From contig JAPYMA010003052.1 of assembly GCA_035041965.1 (NCBI GenBank), forward strand, positions 62,001-126,000: 64,000 nucleotides of DNA, read 5' to 3'. This document shows, one piece after another, positions 15,744 to 30,510 of this stretch (position 1 is its first letter; each line of letters begins with the position of its first letter). Origin of the DNA: Anisakis pegreffii. Its lineage: Eukaryota; Nematoda; Chromadorea; Rhabditida; Anisakidae. A model generated the notes under the pieces. It was not told the DNA's origin. It saw nothing but the letters and a program-made list of their open reading frames with translations, and did not search any database. A program made the translations under genes and the position numbers.

Positions 15744-18700
15744 ATGAGTGAAAATGGAGCGCGCAATATACAGAATATATTCGTTTTCATCATAACTGCA
15801 TTATGCGCGCTTGGTGACACTCTTGAGGTGTACACGAATCACTTTCATGTACATACGAAAGTGCCCGGCGCGGAAAATGCACACAAAATCGCTAAGCGTC
15901 ATGGTTTCATCAACAGAGGACCGGTAAGTTCCCAAATTGTCAGCTGAATTCGTGTGAATGCTCTGACATCTCACATTCAACCACGCTCAACCCACTCACA
16001 CAAGAGATTTCCTTAAAGCAACGACATGACCAAATCTCAACTTTACTGAGATTTGAGTGTCATTTTCTATCCAACATAGCAATCATATCGCTTGAATGTT
16101 CGTAAATTTGCTCACTTGGATGAAATCTTGTTATTCAGTATTTTGAAGTCAATCAGCCTCACATCTATTGCAATCTCAGAATGTTCAAGATTTTTTACAT
16201 CCAAATTCTGCACTAACGTTTGCTAAATGGATACCTATCAGCTGTCTTTATCAGTTTTCACCTCAATCGTTCTAGGTAATCTGAGACAGAATTTAGTTTC
16301 AATTTAGTTGCAATCCGTTTACTTGCGATCAATGAACGCTGTGACTTCTGAATGTCCTACATGAAAAATGACCAAGAAACAAACGAAGTGACTTGATCAG
16401 AAATTGATCAGTTAGGTGTGCAATTACTCAAAAGATATCCAATCCATCCAATTACATTGAGAAATGACAGACAGGCACACACTCAGAGATGAACTGAGAT
16501 CATCATAATTCCTCAAGAGAATTTATCATCATCGAACAAATATTCCTGGAATGAAGATATGAATATCTTGTCGTCACTCACGCAGAAAATGTTCATTTGT
16601 CACGTCATTATTCCATTCATTATCCGTTGTTCATATCAGCAACGCGAAATGTGCACATCTTTCAAAATTACAAGCACCTTCAAAAAAATTGTTCATGTAA
16701 CGATGTATGGATGAGATGATAGCAAAACAACGAGATAACTGATCGAAAAAAAGACATCGATTCTTCAAGCACAAGCAATGCTTCCACTAGAGCCATTATT
16801 CTTTTTAATTAATCACTTTGGCTGACTGAAATTACTTCATTTGCTGGTGTAGTCACCGTTAAAAAATGGCAGTATCCTTGAGCCAGAGAGGTGGTTGGTT
16901 CATTGAGAAATATTGGAAATATTCAGAAGCGTGAAACAGAGAAAAAAGCATGCAGATTAGCCAAATGACTGGAAAAATATTGTCGTCATTGTCTGGAAAC
17001 GGAATTGTCTGAAGTTAAATGAAATCGCCAAATTGAAATGCATTTACAAAATACCTTTCCATGCTTTACCAAATCAATCTTCGTATATGTATTACGTATT
17101 TGAAATCAAGTAAAATCCCTTCTAGGAATGTTTTATGCGCCCAATCAATTGTTTATCAGCAGTAATGTTGAATGGAACGTTTGAATGAATGGATGAGAAG
17201 CTAATTAGAAATAAGCAAATTCAATTTATTCATTATAATTAAGCCCATATGGTTGAATTACATCGTAGCACAGCTGTTGGGGAGATAAACCAGATTTGTT
17301 GATATCATTATAGATAGATAGTTTTATTGCCGAGTAACAAATATGTACAAGCAATAATACAGCATGAAAGGCGGAGCGCACTGACATCATGCGGGTAGGT
17401 TGAAAAAGTAAAAAAAATAATAGCAAATTAATAATGATAATAACAAAAAAATTTAAAGATATTGATGACAAAAAATAATAATACAGTTAAGGGCCATGTG
17501 TGACAAGAATTATTGAGCTTTTTGTTTTGCTGACTAGCCAAAACGAGGGATGGATGTCACAAGAAGATGTTTATCAACAAACTGAACGAATGCATTGGAT
17601 TGAAGATCTGATTGGGATTCTGTATGCTTCAGGTACTTGGTTCAGCAACAGAATGGCACTTTGTACAGCCAGCCTTATCGCATGCTCGAACGAAACGATC
17701 AACAGTACATCAAATGCTACTTAAGAACGATGACGATGTGAGTTGTGCAGTTGATCTCTTGAATTGCTCTTTGTTTAAGTCACCATATTCTAAGAACGCT
17801 AACAGTGTTGTTTAAACGTTTCTTGAAAAATAATATTCCTTAACTGAGATAATCTTTTAAAACATGTGAAGTATCAAGCATCAGAGAGCATCGAAAACTC
17901 TCAGTTTATTGAAATTTAATGCGAAGTATCAACAATTCAGTATGTCAATTTGAAGCAGGAAATATGGCTTAGAAAATGCCACTGTTAATAAATGAACAAT
18001 GAAGATATTTATTGCAAAATCAAATAATAGGTTTACTCAGTATTCAAGTTTTTTGCTGGTAGTGTGGATTTTGCACGCATTGAATTGAGTGTCCTTTGGG
18101 CCGATTGTATTTCTGTTATTGCAGATTGCCCATGTGGAACAACTGACGGGATATAAACGCACTAAACGAGGTTATAGGTAAGTTTTTGCTCATGCATGCT
18201 GCATGAAAGGTAGAGTTAAGGCATAATCCACTCGTGTTTCGAATCAAAATCTATTGGTTCCTTCCTCTCATAGAATCCACTTCATATGATCCATTCACCT
18301 AATTGCAAAATTTTACGCCCTGAAATATCGCGAGATTGGATTGATTCTTTTTATCGATGAATAGCGTGATGTAGTATTCGAGCGCAACAAAATCCTAGCG
18401 AATTTATGCGTTTTCAGAGCTCTGGAGGAACGACTTCAGGAACAACTTGACTTCAGCTCAGTGCAGTCACCCACCGATCCTCTATATCCATACCAGTGGT
18501 ATTTGGTAAGCAACTGACACTCCTTTAGCTCTAAATTCCTAACATTCAGCAAATTCCAAGGTATTCGAATCCAGGGATTTCATTTTTGTTGCACTTCTTC
18601 AAGATTGAAAGGAGCGCAAATTTGATTTCCATCTACTGTAGTTGAATCACCATGTGAGTGCAATGGAAACGCCGAATTGATGTATAATGAAAGCTTTCGA

Positions 18701-21700
18701 AAGCTCGGCCGAGATAGAATGAGGTCGATCGAAAAAGAAAGGAAACAGGCCACCGACATTCATGGCTGAGAGGGCAAAAACGTCTTGATTGAATTCGGCA
18801 TTCTCATTCAGAGAAACGCATTATCGTTTCATTGCAATGTTGAGAGCTGGAAATGGATCCTGTCGCCGCTTCATTTCCGTTTTCTTTAGCGGCGTTGTTA
18901 CAGCTGCACTATGGACGAGATATCTATCTCAATTGACTTCAGACATTCAGTTGATTCGCTCAGAACGCATGATATTATCACATCCAAAATTACTGCTTTT
19001 TTCATTGGCATTTCGTCAGAATAATTGAAGAATTCTCTCGAGTTTATCGATATTTAAGTGCCCTCAGTTCATTAAGAAATTGTCACATTTATCCATTTCT
19101 AATAGTTTTTTTTTCACATATTCTTCTCTTCATGAACGATATCAAATGGAATGCACTCATTTTCAAAGCTATCAAACAGACATTCACGATGATTGCCGGA
19201 AGAGAGCTTGAAAAATATGAAAATTTTCACCAGTCTCCATGGCAATCACAACGCGACTGGTTAGTAAGACTGTTGGGGGAGAAGTGTAATAATTTCACTT
19301 TAGAAAAACGTCGGGCAAGCTGGTGGCAAGAAACGACTGGATTTGAACGTAGAAAAAGCTTGGGCACTTGGATTCACCGGTAAGAATGTTACAACGGCAA
19401 TTATGGACGATGGTGTCGATTATATGCACCCGGATATCAAGAATAACTTTGTTAGTCACCATTTTTGACTTGGAATTTCAAATAAGACAACAAAAAAAAT
19501 CATCCATTGATCTTGAACAGATCAAACTGATTGCTTGATTGATTGATTGGATATTTTAGAAATGATCTTCAGAGTTGAACTGTTGTGATTTCTCAAAAAT
19601 GAACTATCAATGAGTGTTAATCCGATTGGAGGTTAAGACCGCATATCTCTCTATCTATTCCGCCGTGCTGGACAATGAATTCCGTGATGAGAGTTCTGTA
19701 CTAATGAGAATTTCAGAACGCGAAAGCCAGTTACGACTTCAGTTCGAATGATCCTTTTCCATATCCGAGATATACTGACGATTGGTTCAACTCACATGGA
19801 ACACGGTAAACAATTCGGTTTCTTTTGATGAGTTTTCTCAATAATATGATTGTCCGATATGAAAACACAAGTTGATTTCATACTGGTACCAGCTGGAGTG
19901 TCCGGTTGGAAGAGGGCTAAACTTCTTCAAAATTAAAGTGACATCCATAAGCTATACTCATTAACAGAACCTTCAACTTCAGGTGTGCTGGTGAGATAGC
20001 GGCAGCTCGAGATAACGGTGTTTGTGGTGTTGGCGTTGCGTACGATAGTAAAGTGGCCGGAATTCGTATGCTTGATCAACCTTATATGACTGATCTGATT
20101 GAGGTATCTCCAGCGCACATCAATGAGTCTTCATTTCATCACTACTAAAAACTGACCTTTTCATGCGTCCTACTTCTCAATAAAATACATTCGATGAAGT
20201 GATTGCGGCACTTCCAATCGATCATTCATTATAATTACTCACCAACACACTCATGAGATGAACATGAAAATGGCTAAACGGAACTGAACATTTTAATGTT
20301 CGGAAAATTCGAAGGAAACAAATTTCCTCACAATCAGCACAAACCCTTGACACAATCACTGAAATGATCTCAAACGATCATGAGCGAGTTTCCTGATCAG
20401 TGATCGATCTCCTTACTCTTTCATTTGATGTAGCATTCCATTTCTTTAGCGTTTCACCAGAAAAAAATGCTTCATGGATGTGTTCTATATTTAAAAAATA
20501 ATCATTTTTCTTCTCGAATTATCAGAAACTGTCATTTTAAGGCCAACTCAATGGGCCATGAGCCGAATCTGATCCATATCTATTCTGCCAGCTGGGGCCC
20601 AACTGACGATGGTAAAACCGTGGATGGACCGCGTAACGCAACGATGCGAGCGATCGTTAAAGGAGTTAACGAGGTGAGGACAGTTTCTTTACTTAGACAG
20701 AATCTTTTCATTTAATCGTCGCTGATGGTCAGTAGAACCCTTTGAAATGATTTGGATGAAAATATGAAAGTTGTTCGCGATGAATGAGAAATCTCTCATC
20801 GAGAGATAATCCTATTTTTGAATACAAGACGAAAATAATGATGAAACACAGTTGCAACTTATGGGCTTGATGATAGGTCTTTAGCATACAATAGTTCTGC
20901 ACAGGGCGCATTTGATCCATAATCATCCAATCCATGCTTGAAGTGTAACTGTAATTCAGGAATTCAGCTAGTTAAGTGATCCCAAATGTTTATTGAAGCA
21001 GCAAAATTGTACCGTTCAAAAAATTTTGTAAAAATTGTCACCATAAAAAAATTTGTCACTGAAGGGTCGCAATGGTTTGGGATCTATATTTGTATGGGCC
21101 AGCGGAGACGGTGGTGAGGACGATGACTGCAATTGCGATGGCTATGCGGCTTCGATGTGGACCATATCTATTAATTCGGCAATTAACAGCGGTGAGAATG
21201 CGCACTATGACGAGTGAGTAACAAATATCATCTCATAACCTTCTTCTTCGCTCATTTCCCACTCCAGTGTCCTAATCGCTTTCATGATTATTCCACCTTT
21301 GGTTTGTGGGCGAGACTTTCATGAACATTGAATCTTGTCACCTTATCCGCATGAATTGATTTCGAATCTTTAAATAATTTCCATTTGTAGACCACTATTT
21401 TGTAGGTTCATCTTCCGAAAAAAAGCTCGAATTTCCTGATCCTGATCATCTATACAGGTGGAATTGTTCATCTTATCGAACTCACAAGAATTGAGTTTGT
21501 TGGATTTTAGGAGTTGTTCATCGACCCTCGCTTCAACCTTCTCGAACGGTGGACGTAATCCAGAAACTGGAGTGGCAACAACAGATCTGTACGGACGTTG
21601 CACTCGTTCGCATAGTGGAACGTCGGCAGCTGCACCAGAAGCGGCCGGAGTTTTTGCACTCGCACTCGAGGCAAATCCGCAATTGACATGGTAACTGACC

Positions 21701-24688
21701 ACTTCATTCGCATTGATGAACATTCATAATCACTTGTGATAAACTCTTTTTCAGATTATCATAAAATCAGCAACATTTCGTTCAGTTGAAATGCATTCTG
21801 AACTTCACCTATCTTTTTATCCATCATCTATAACAGTGGTTCTCATAGGGTGAAATTACCCATTTTGGGTAATTTGGAGGTGTGAAGGGGTAATGGAAGG
21901 GTTGGGAAATCGGTATTTCGGTTATTTATGACAGAACGCTATTGTGATGGTGTTTTTTTCTTTTTCTGAGTATCATTAGCTCGTCCGGGCCTGATAGGGT
22001 TTTCATTCTTTTCCTTGCTGTTGTAATCGCTCTCATAACTTTTATCACCAAAAGTGTTCTCTTCTGTTAACTTCTCATTCATTTCACTCAACAATTAAAG
22101 TCGAATTCTCATTCTATCAAATACACTCTATAATTGATCAATACACTCTCGAACAATAATATTCGATTGCTGTATTGTTGATTTCGGTTGTCAACACTCG
22201 TCAACGTATCCAGTAAATAGTATATGCTGCAGAATGAGAAATCGATTCGACCTGTGAAATGAAATGAGACGAAGTGAATGATAAAAACTCATCAAGAGAA
22301 CGATATTCGCATGAAATAGTTATGAGAGTGAATACAACACGTCTGAAAAGAATGAGAATCTATCTGAATCAGTTTGAAGTGAGAAGCTATTGTCATAGAC
22401 AATAGCCTTTCATGCAATCATGATCGACTGCAGTAATAAGCAATAGAAATATCTAAAACGAAGTTGAATACCATCATGAACGTGCTAATAAGATCTGAGA
22501 CTATGCGATTCCTATATGCATCGTCAAAAGGGTTAATAGAACACCGGAACGTAAGAACCACTGATCTCTAAGATTATTCATTTCGTTGATTTATTCCACT
22601 TCTCAAGATTCCTTTCCATCAATTAACCCTCTTAAAAAGTTGAAAACTGATGGTTGTTGATCAGTTGATGAAACTGATTGAAAAGATCAGCGTGCTCAGT
22701 CCTTCTTCGAAATCACCTCTGAATAACTCAAAATTCTAGGCGTGATCTGCAACACTTGACCGTGCTCACGTCATCACGGAATTCTTTGTTCGATGGTCGC
22801 TGCCGTGACTTACCTGATCTAGGACTTGAGGTAAACGAGCGACTGATTTGGTTGATAGTGACTTTAGTTTTGCTTCCATTTCCGTTATTTTTCATTGGTC
22901 TCAAACATCAATAAATGTTTTGAATTGATTTTGAAGGAATGCTAACAAAATTTTCATCTTCAACTGTCAATTACTATCGTCCTTTGTCGAGATTCAAGTA
23001 TTTTAATGAAAAGAACGATGTGTTTAAGGGTGATGAGATGCATAATAAGGAAGCGAAGAATTGCTCACATTTTGAATGGCAAATGAATGGAATTGGTTTG
23101 GAGTATAATCATTTGTTCGGATTCGGTGTTTTGGATGCTGCCGAAATGGTCATGTTGGCTGTTGTTTGGAAACCATCTCCTCCAAGATTCCATTGTGAAG
23201 CCGGTACAATCAACACACCACAGTCAGTCTTTTCAAAATCATGCGGATGTTTTCTCTATTTTAAGTTAGAAAATACGTAAACGGTAAAAAATTAATCAGA
23301 TTTACATATTTGACAATGTTAGGTAAGGTCAACTGTTCCTGGAAAAGAAATCGTTCGTGAGCAGTTGGAAACATTTAAGACTGATTAAAATGGCATTCTA
23401 CACCGAGAAGATGATTATTAGATACTGATTATTTGCAGTGAAATTCCGGCCAGTGGCAATCTTATACTGGACTTGGATACAGACTCTTGCGCTGGAACGA
23501 ATACAGAAGTGAATTATTTGGAGCATGTTCAGGCAGTGGTTACGCTAAATAGTAGTCGTCGAGGAGATACCACCCTATATCTGATCTCACCTGCTGGCAC
23601 AAGGTGAGATTCGTTCATGATAGTCAACCTGTAGGCATGATTCTCAGTTCCGATGGCTGCTTGTTTGCAGTTTATGATTTCATTATGCCTGCCTGCACCA
23701 GTGATACAGCGTGACAGCTCAATCTGCCTAAAGACATTTAGCCTAACGGCGGTTTGCCTAAAGACACATTGCCTAACGGACAGTTTGCCCAACTTACGGT
23801 TTTTAATGGATATTTCGCCTAATAGGCAAAATGTTCCTTAGGCAAACTGTCCGTTCGGCAAACTGTCCGTTAGGCAAACTGTCCGTTAGGCTAAATGTCT
23901 GTAGGCAGATTGACCGGGTACCGTGATAGAGTGTCCTAGATGTATTATATTCTAGAACAATGATCCTCTCGAGACGTCCAAAGGACGATGATAGTAAGGA
24001 TGGCTTTACCAATTGGCCATTCATGACCACTCACACATGGGGTGAGAATCCACGGGGTCGATGGAGACTGGTGGCTCGATTCCAGGTTGGTTCCAAAATT
24101 CTGACATTTTCAATTCAACTGCTGCTTTGAATGGTTCAAAAAACTGAAACAGCTTCGCTGGTGCCTACTGTATCCAATGGAATTCTCATAGTGTTCGGTG
24201 AGACTATCACGCGTCATATTCTCCTCCAGGATTCTGAGTGATTTCTCATTTGTTTACGGAACATGAGCTGATATTCATCATTCTTCATCATTTGCCGACT
24301 TCAGTCGCTCCAATTTGCTCTTCATTCAGTTATCTCATAAAACTGACTTATAAATCGATCGTTTGATCTGATTTTATGAAAAATGATAGCTTGCACAAGA
24401 AAGTGGAAATACACAAAATATCGAGATTGCTGATAGAGGTAGTTTCAGATTTGTATTTGATGTTAACATCCAAGCAATAGTTGATCAAGCTCAACGAAAA
24501 GACTTCTCTAAATACTGAATTCGTTGTTTTAGGGACCTGGTGCTCATCATGGAACCGTGAAGAAGTTTACGCTGATGTTGCATGGCACCAAAGATCCACC
24601 ATACGTCGGCATTGAGCCGTTGCAAGGGCATGTCAATAGCAAATTATCAGTGGTGCAGAAGGCACATAAACGAGCAGCCGTATTCTAG
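15744..24688 (+). CDS. egl-3: EGL-3, neuroendocrine convertase 2 (PC2) homologue
   Basis: This subtilisin/kexin-family protease cleaves neuropeptide and hormone precursors at paired basic residues in dense-core vesicles. Fifteen exons join in phase: 15744-15923, 17633-17737, 18125-18177, 18418-18505, 19304-19450, 19717-19805, 19983-20103, 20542-20673, 21065-21213, 21511-21690, 22740-22830, 23029-23222, 23439-23603, 23956-24085 and 24533-24688 (659 residues). A signal peptide opens the protein. The propeptide carries RTKR sites at 79-82 and 107-110. The catalytic triad is D177 (MDDG), H218 (NSHGTRC) and S393 (HSGTSAA). D320 in VWASGDGG is the PC2-specific Asp that replaces the oxyanion Asn of other convertases. 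The P domain has RRGD at 550-553, and the protein ends in a basic tail. PC2 normally needs the 7B2 chaperone. Intron 10 holds a hAT-like MITE and intron 13 a fold-back element. Exons 8, 9 and 12 use AAG acceptors. Identification is very secure; small exon boundaries could shift. Confidence 0.96.
21834..22563 (-). mobile_element. hAT-like MITE, copy B, inside egl-3 intron 10
   Basis: This 730-bp relative of copies A and C is inserted in reverse orientation. It starts CAGTGGTTCTCA and ends AAGAACCACTG. It is flanked by ATCTATAA (21826-21833) and ATCTCTAA (22564-22571), an 8-bp duplication with one difference. It lies wholly between egl-3 exons 10 and 11, away from both splice sites. No transposase frame is present. 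Confidence 0.9.
23700..23935. mobile_element. Fold-back (inverted-repeat) element in egl-3 intron 13
   Basis: Two long imperfect inverted arms, about 23720-23800 and 23828-23915, share the block CAATCTGCCTA(A/C)AGACATT followed by TAGCCTAACGG. The right arm contains three copies of a 17-base unit, GGCAAACTGTCCGTTAG and variants, and the left arm contains matching GCCTAACGGACAGTTTG. The transcript could fold into a large hairpin. No coding capacity or clear target-site duplication was seen. It is probably a small fold-back or MITE-type element. Confidence 0.75.
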
Positions 24689-27600
24689 GAATGAAGCCGT
24701 ATAGCAACACAAGGTCGGTAAAGAAACAGTGAAAGATGAAAAACGAAAATGATACGAATGAAATCCGATAGAATTTCCCTTCGTCAACGTTTAATTGGAG
24801 CGTGAAATTACTGACAATACGATGAAATTTTCTCCACAAAAAAAAATTGATCATGATTTTGATCATTCTTATTCGAGCAAATATTTGAGTACTTTGTCAA
24901 ATAGTGCATTTATGAGAAAGATTATGAGATAGAGAGGTGCGATTTGATGGCGTGAGGAGCAGGGAAGTTTTCACGGATTTATTCACATTTCAATTTTTCA
25001 TAATGAATTAAGCGAATTTACATTCAAATATATACAGATTTCTATAATAATGTAGATGCGAATTCGTTCAGTTGTATCATCCGAATATGTTTCCTTTTTA
25101 TTTCATTGCGTTTCTATCGTCTAGACTTCTTAGATTTTCTTTTTCCCTTGTTTTAAACATTTTGTGCGTTTATTTCAACGATTATTATGTCCGGTGATAA
25201 ATTATTGAATTGTCATCTTAAATCATATGCAGATAATAGATAGATTATTGAAATCTTTAAATTATTCGATCATCATTCACTCTTGACATATTTCGTGACA
25301 ACATATCAAAACGAGAATGAACATTCCGCAAATGATTTCTAATCTCAACAATTTCAATTACGCACAACTGATTTCTTCTCATTGTTAGAACTGCTACGGG
25401 CTATCGTTATAATAAATCTCTGTTCGATTTCATTATTATCGCGGTTGACGACGTCTTTATTCTATTATTGTTATGATTACGATTATTACTATCTATTATG
25501 ATCACTACTCTTTATTATCACAATTCATCATTATTATCTCTGATATTATTTTCTGAATATTATCATTTCAATCTTATTGCTATCAATTTTGGTGTTATCA
25601 TTAGTGTAACTATTATTATTATATTTGCCATGTTACTTTTATATCCGTTCTGATGCTGTTTCCTGCGACTTCAACAACATTCCTCATGTATTTCTTTGAA
25701 CGTTTTGTGTTTGTGAGTGTATTCGGCGTTGTCCATGTGACTTCTTTGTTTTGTTTTTGTATATCGTTGTCTGTTTTTAGTTAAGTTCTGTTTTTTTCTG
25801 TTTTCTTTTCATTCAGCATTCTGTACGGAAGTTGAGATTTCTTTCTCATTCATAAAGTTTTATCGTGCACTCAATCATTCTTTCGAATCGTTGATCAACC
25901 ACTACTTTTCGTGTTACAACCCTGAGAAGCAGGAAATTTTCTGTTCATGTCGAAATGGGGAGATTCCCCTTGAGAATTACTTCACAGAACACCATCTTTT
26001 GACCACATTATTATGAGGACAGCTGAGGACAGATCATTGAAGAATATTATCTGTAATGAAAACGAAACCGACCAAAAAACTGTTTATTTATGACTGGCTT
26101 GTATGCTGATCACCGAATGATCAATTTATCAAATGATAAAGCCAAATCCGTGGAAATTTCAAAACATCGATGGATCAGTCCTCAACGTACCGATGATTTA
26201 TATAGCACATATTGGATATTTAACGATGATATGTTAAGAAATAATAACTGCTACGATACGATATGATAACTGACCGATATGGTATGATAACGTTAGTGAT
26301 ATTGTAATAATGCTTATCAGCAAGCATTACTGTCATTATAACCTATTCTATCATCACATTATGCGTTGATTTGTCGATGTGAATCCGTGATAGTTTTAAC
26401 AGTCGTCGATTATTGCTATCATAGTCATTATGAATGAAAACTGGTAAAGCGAGGAATTAAAGTCATTATTCATCTAACGCGTTTCTTCTTCAATCCGTTC
26501 GAATAAATGACTCAGTTGATCGCATGCTTCTTCCCTCGAATTGACTATGCTGAAAGTATGAAACTTCAAATTGATTCTATTTGATGTTTTTTCTTGCTCA
26601 GTGCTGTTGTAATCTGCGTGCTCTTGAGCACATTTAAAGTATTGCTGCATTCAGAATGATTTCCGTATGACTCACAATATGCACAGACATACAGCGGACA
26701 ATTCTCATCAGTGCTTAATTGATGAACTCAAGTAATCAAGCAATGGCCCGTAATGAATATTATAAGATGATAGTTTCAGTGAAATTATCGTTTAATATGG
26801 TTGAAACGCATAAATTCTTCCGTGTACATTATTCCCGTTCAATCATCCGTCCCATCATCGATTCAGTGATGTTGATTTCCAGAAATAAGACGTCTAGAAA
26901 TGTTCTGTTGACTCAACAGGAATATTTCGAATTTTTCATTGTCGATGACATCGTCCCCGTATGCACGTTCTTTGTGAACAATCTTTGCAAGATCATTGAG
27001 CAATTTGCACAGTAACCAGTTTATTTTACGGCGTATGGGTAGATGTTAGGTGGGCTCACCTTTTCAATATTCTCGCATTATTTATGAATAATTGCACAAA
27101 ATCGCATGCTTCCACCAATAATAACAGCCGTAATTCAATGGTAATAAATGAGAATCATGCATGCTAGTTTCATGGCTGCAGTCAATATCAACGAAAGAAG
27201 AAAACGTTTCAAGCAAACAAAAACTTTTCAGAAAAATCAGCAATACTTTTTGCAGTGTTCTCTTTTATGAAAGTTTAATCATGCGCATATTTGTCAACTG
27301 TTGGAATGAACACTTCGAAATCGTTAACTGAAGTTCCTTGCTCCATGCGAATTGGAACAGAATCCAATCGGAATAGATGAAGTGAAAGTGGTTGATAGTA
27401 ATAACTTCATCAGTTCATCGATAAACTAATAAAGTTTATCACCGATTGATCATAAATAAGAAGTTGTCCATAAAAATGATGCAGTAAATAATGTTGACCG
27501 AAACAAGTGGATCAATGTATCGATACAACTTTAGGTATTGAGCAATTTTTGTCCTTATCAATTTGTAATTTGTATATTTACGTGCTAAAATATCAGTATC

Positions 27601-29600
27601 AGCAATTTGTTTTACACAGCAGTTCAAGTTTGAAGATTCCTTCTTCTGACTGTGAGGATTTCCAAATATTACGCGGTAAAATCTTTACATGATACGAATG
27701 AAAGGTCAACTAAAGTTCTCCGGGGCTGTACTCTCAGTTGAATTCATATCGAATGGTGTATCTTTTGCAGAATTGTATAATATTTTACGGGGTAGAACGA
27801 GTGTGATAACGTTGCCCGCAAGTTGCAAAACAGCGTCGAGTAGTAGTTCATTTCTTTTCGGTGGAGTATACGTTTGGTGATAGATAGTCACATTTAACGA
27901 TGAAATTCACTGCCGCATTCAGTAAATTTTACACAGTTGTTCCACTTGATATTTCGATAATATTAAGAATATCAATATTGATAATAATAGTAATCGAAAT
28001 AATATTATAATAGTGATAATACCACCATATTATTCCATTGAACCTTTCTCTTTTATCATTCAATAATCGCAATATCCATGGATAATACAATGAATATAAT
28101 GTGATACGAGAGTTACAGTGTTATAGTATGATGTCACTGTATAACAGTAATGTTGACATTATGAATTGTCATCGATATATGAGCATTTGAAGGTGCAATA
28201 CAGCGCGTTGAACAGTTGCAGATTTGCGGTCATTTCACCATCAAACATTCATGATAGTACCGTGTTTGTTCAACTTCAAGCTTTTGTTCAGTCATTCGTT
28301 TTGCTCGAAGAAACTCCCTCGCGATTGTCGTTAGTAAGATTCGTAACATGAATTTAATTGAATTCAATTTGTCATTCACATACAATTGACATAATCCTTT
28401 GTATGTCATTTACAAACTTTGAAACTATCCAAAGCAAATGTTTTTTGGTTATCGAAAAAAAAGAATTTAAAGAAATCTCTTCACGGTTTCTTAATTTAAA
28501 GAGACTTCACAATTGCGCTTCACGGTTCTGTGTATTCATCCGAAGAAATTCACCCTTTTTTACCGCTTCATTTTTAAAGTTCGACTGAAAATGTTAAGTG
28601 AATGTTAGTGATAACGGCGGTCACGTGATAGTGACAGACCTGGATGGCGAGATCTGAAAATTTTTTTTGGAAAAACGATAAAAATTTTGGAAAATCGATG
28701 TAGTGTGGTAAATGTGAATCAGTTTGAAGATATGATGCTATTTTCGTAAAGATATGTGCTACCACTACGAATATGGTCAAAACTGTTGCCTTCAAAACAT
28801 TGTTGTGTCTTCATATGTAGAAATATTCATAGGAAATTCCATAGTTGATGTTTTAAAGCATAAAATTGTTTATTTTCCTATACGATTCTCCATATTCTCT
28901 TCCTTATCACCCTCATCGATAATTTCAAAATGCTTTTAAGATAGAACATTCAACGCTGTTATTTGGTTTTGAAATATAAGAGTACATTATGTTCAAAACA
29001 ATTGGAAAATTTTACTATGGTAGGGAAATTATGCGATGTAATTAATTTTGAATGTTGTGCTTCATACCTTTTCAAGTAATATGTTCATTTGGCCAATGTC
29101 TATCTGCCATAAACTCTCCGAAAACAAAGTAGAAGTTAGTAATACGGAGGAAAATCACATTCAATTTTGTGATATATTATCAGAAGACGTTTATTTCACT
29201 ATAGTAGGGAAAAATTATTTCACTATGGTAGGTAGTAGGTATTTTGATCATCATCGCTTTGAGCATTTGGCACTTTAAAAAAACTTTTGCATTCGACGTC
29301 TTTCTCGATGTAGGTTTTCCATGTTGATCATTCCTTCATCATTTTGTGATCACCGTAGCTTTTAAGAATATAATTTGATCAGAAATATTGACTCAGCTTA
29401 TTCCAACGATGATTTGCAATATATCAAAGCAATACTTTACGATGAGTGACAAAAATGAAGTCTTTCAAGAAGCTGACAATGTGGATAATACAATGAACTT
29501 TCGTCAAACATCAAACATGCGAAATGTTTCCGAAAAGATCGATCTGTAAAGAAAAAAGACGTTTTTTTTGCAGCAGCAGATATTGAGGAACTAGAAATTT

Positions 29601-29631
29601 TGTGTGTCTATGTGTGTGTGTGTGTGCGTGT
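29601..29631. repeat. TG/CA microsatellite
   Basis: An imperfect run of TG dinucleotides with one TCTA interruption and one CG. It is simple-sequence DNA in an intergenic region. Confidence 0.85.
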
Positions 29632-30236
29632 TTCTTTGAGTGATGGTGAATAGGTGAAATAGCAATAATTTGTCAATGAATTCATTCGCCTCGGAAACAA
29701 ACATTTCGTTTCATTCATTCAAATCAAGCTTCTATAGCTCAGTTGGCATTGCATGTAGTGTTGATTGATCAGTGTTCGTGTGTATGGCTCGGCTCGTGTC
29801 CAATTCAGAAATCGCAAAGGTTTTGCGTTATTTCATCAGAATTTCATCATTATCATCCTATCATTTCGGTTCTCTACACAACGCAATCCTTCTTCACTCC
29901 AAAGAACGATCACTTTCAACGAAACAAACTAGCTTACGTTTACTCACAATAACGTTGTTTACAACAGCATCCATCACGTTATCTTACGATTAGCCATCAT
30001 CCATCAACGCACCACAATCATCCAATGCATCGTTAGATCCTTGGCCATATCTATGCATTTATAAGTCCACACCCAAACATCAGTCTCAACCCGAGTCGAG
30101 TTAGAGTGGATGAAATTGGAACGAACTCTGTTGCGTGTGTTGTGAGCAATTTCTATGTTGCCTATAAAGAGCAGTTGTCGAAAGCTGTAATTGTGGTACA
30201 AAAATCAAAACGGTTGCGGTGTGATAAGAATGGTGA

Positions 30237-30510
30237 TGCGAATGATAACAGCTGTGATAACAGTTGGAATAAAGTACTGATAATACAACTGATAACAACA
30301 TTATTAACAGTAATAATGATAGTAAAAATAATGATAATAACATTAATAATAAATATTAATAATAGCAATAGTAATAGTAAATATTACTAACAATAATAGC
30401 AATTGTAATAAAAATAACAATAATAATAATAACAGTAACAATAATAATACTACTTATAATAATAAATAGTAATAGTAATCATAATAACAACAACATGATT
30501 AATACCGATA
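30237..30510. repeat. AAT-rich low-complexity block
   Basis: A run of about 270 bases made almost entirely of AAT, AAC and AGT-type triplets. Frames across it on both strands are compositional artefacts, not genes. Confidence 0.8.

Noticed and set aside
15744..24688. Furin or KPC-1-type convertase as an alternative name
   Set aside because: The oxyanion residue is Asp (WASGDGG), specific to PC2, and there is no Cys-rich or transmembrane tail.
29731..29800. tRNA-like box A (TAGCTCAGTTGG) on the plus strand
   Set aside because: No acceptor stem or box B could be found at tRNA spacing, so at most a fragment.
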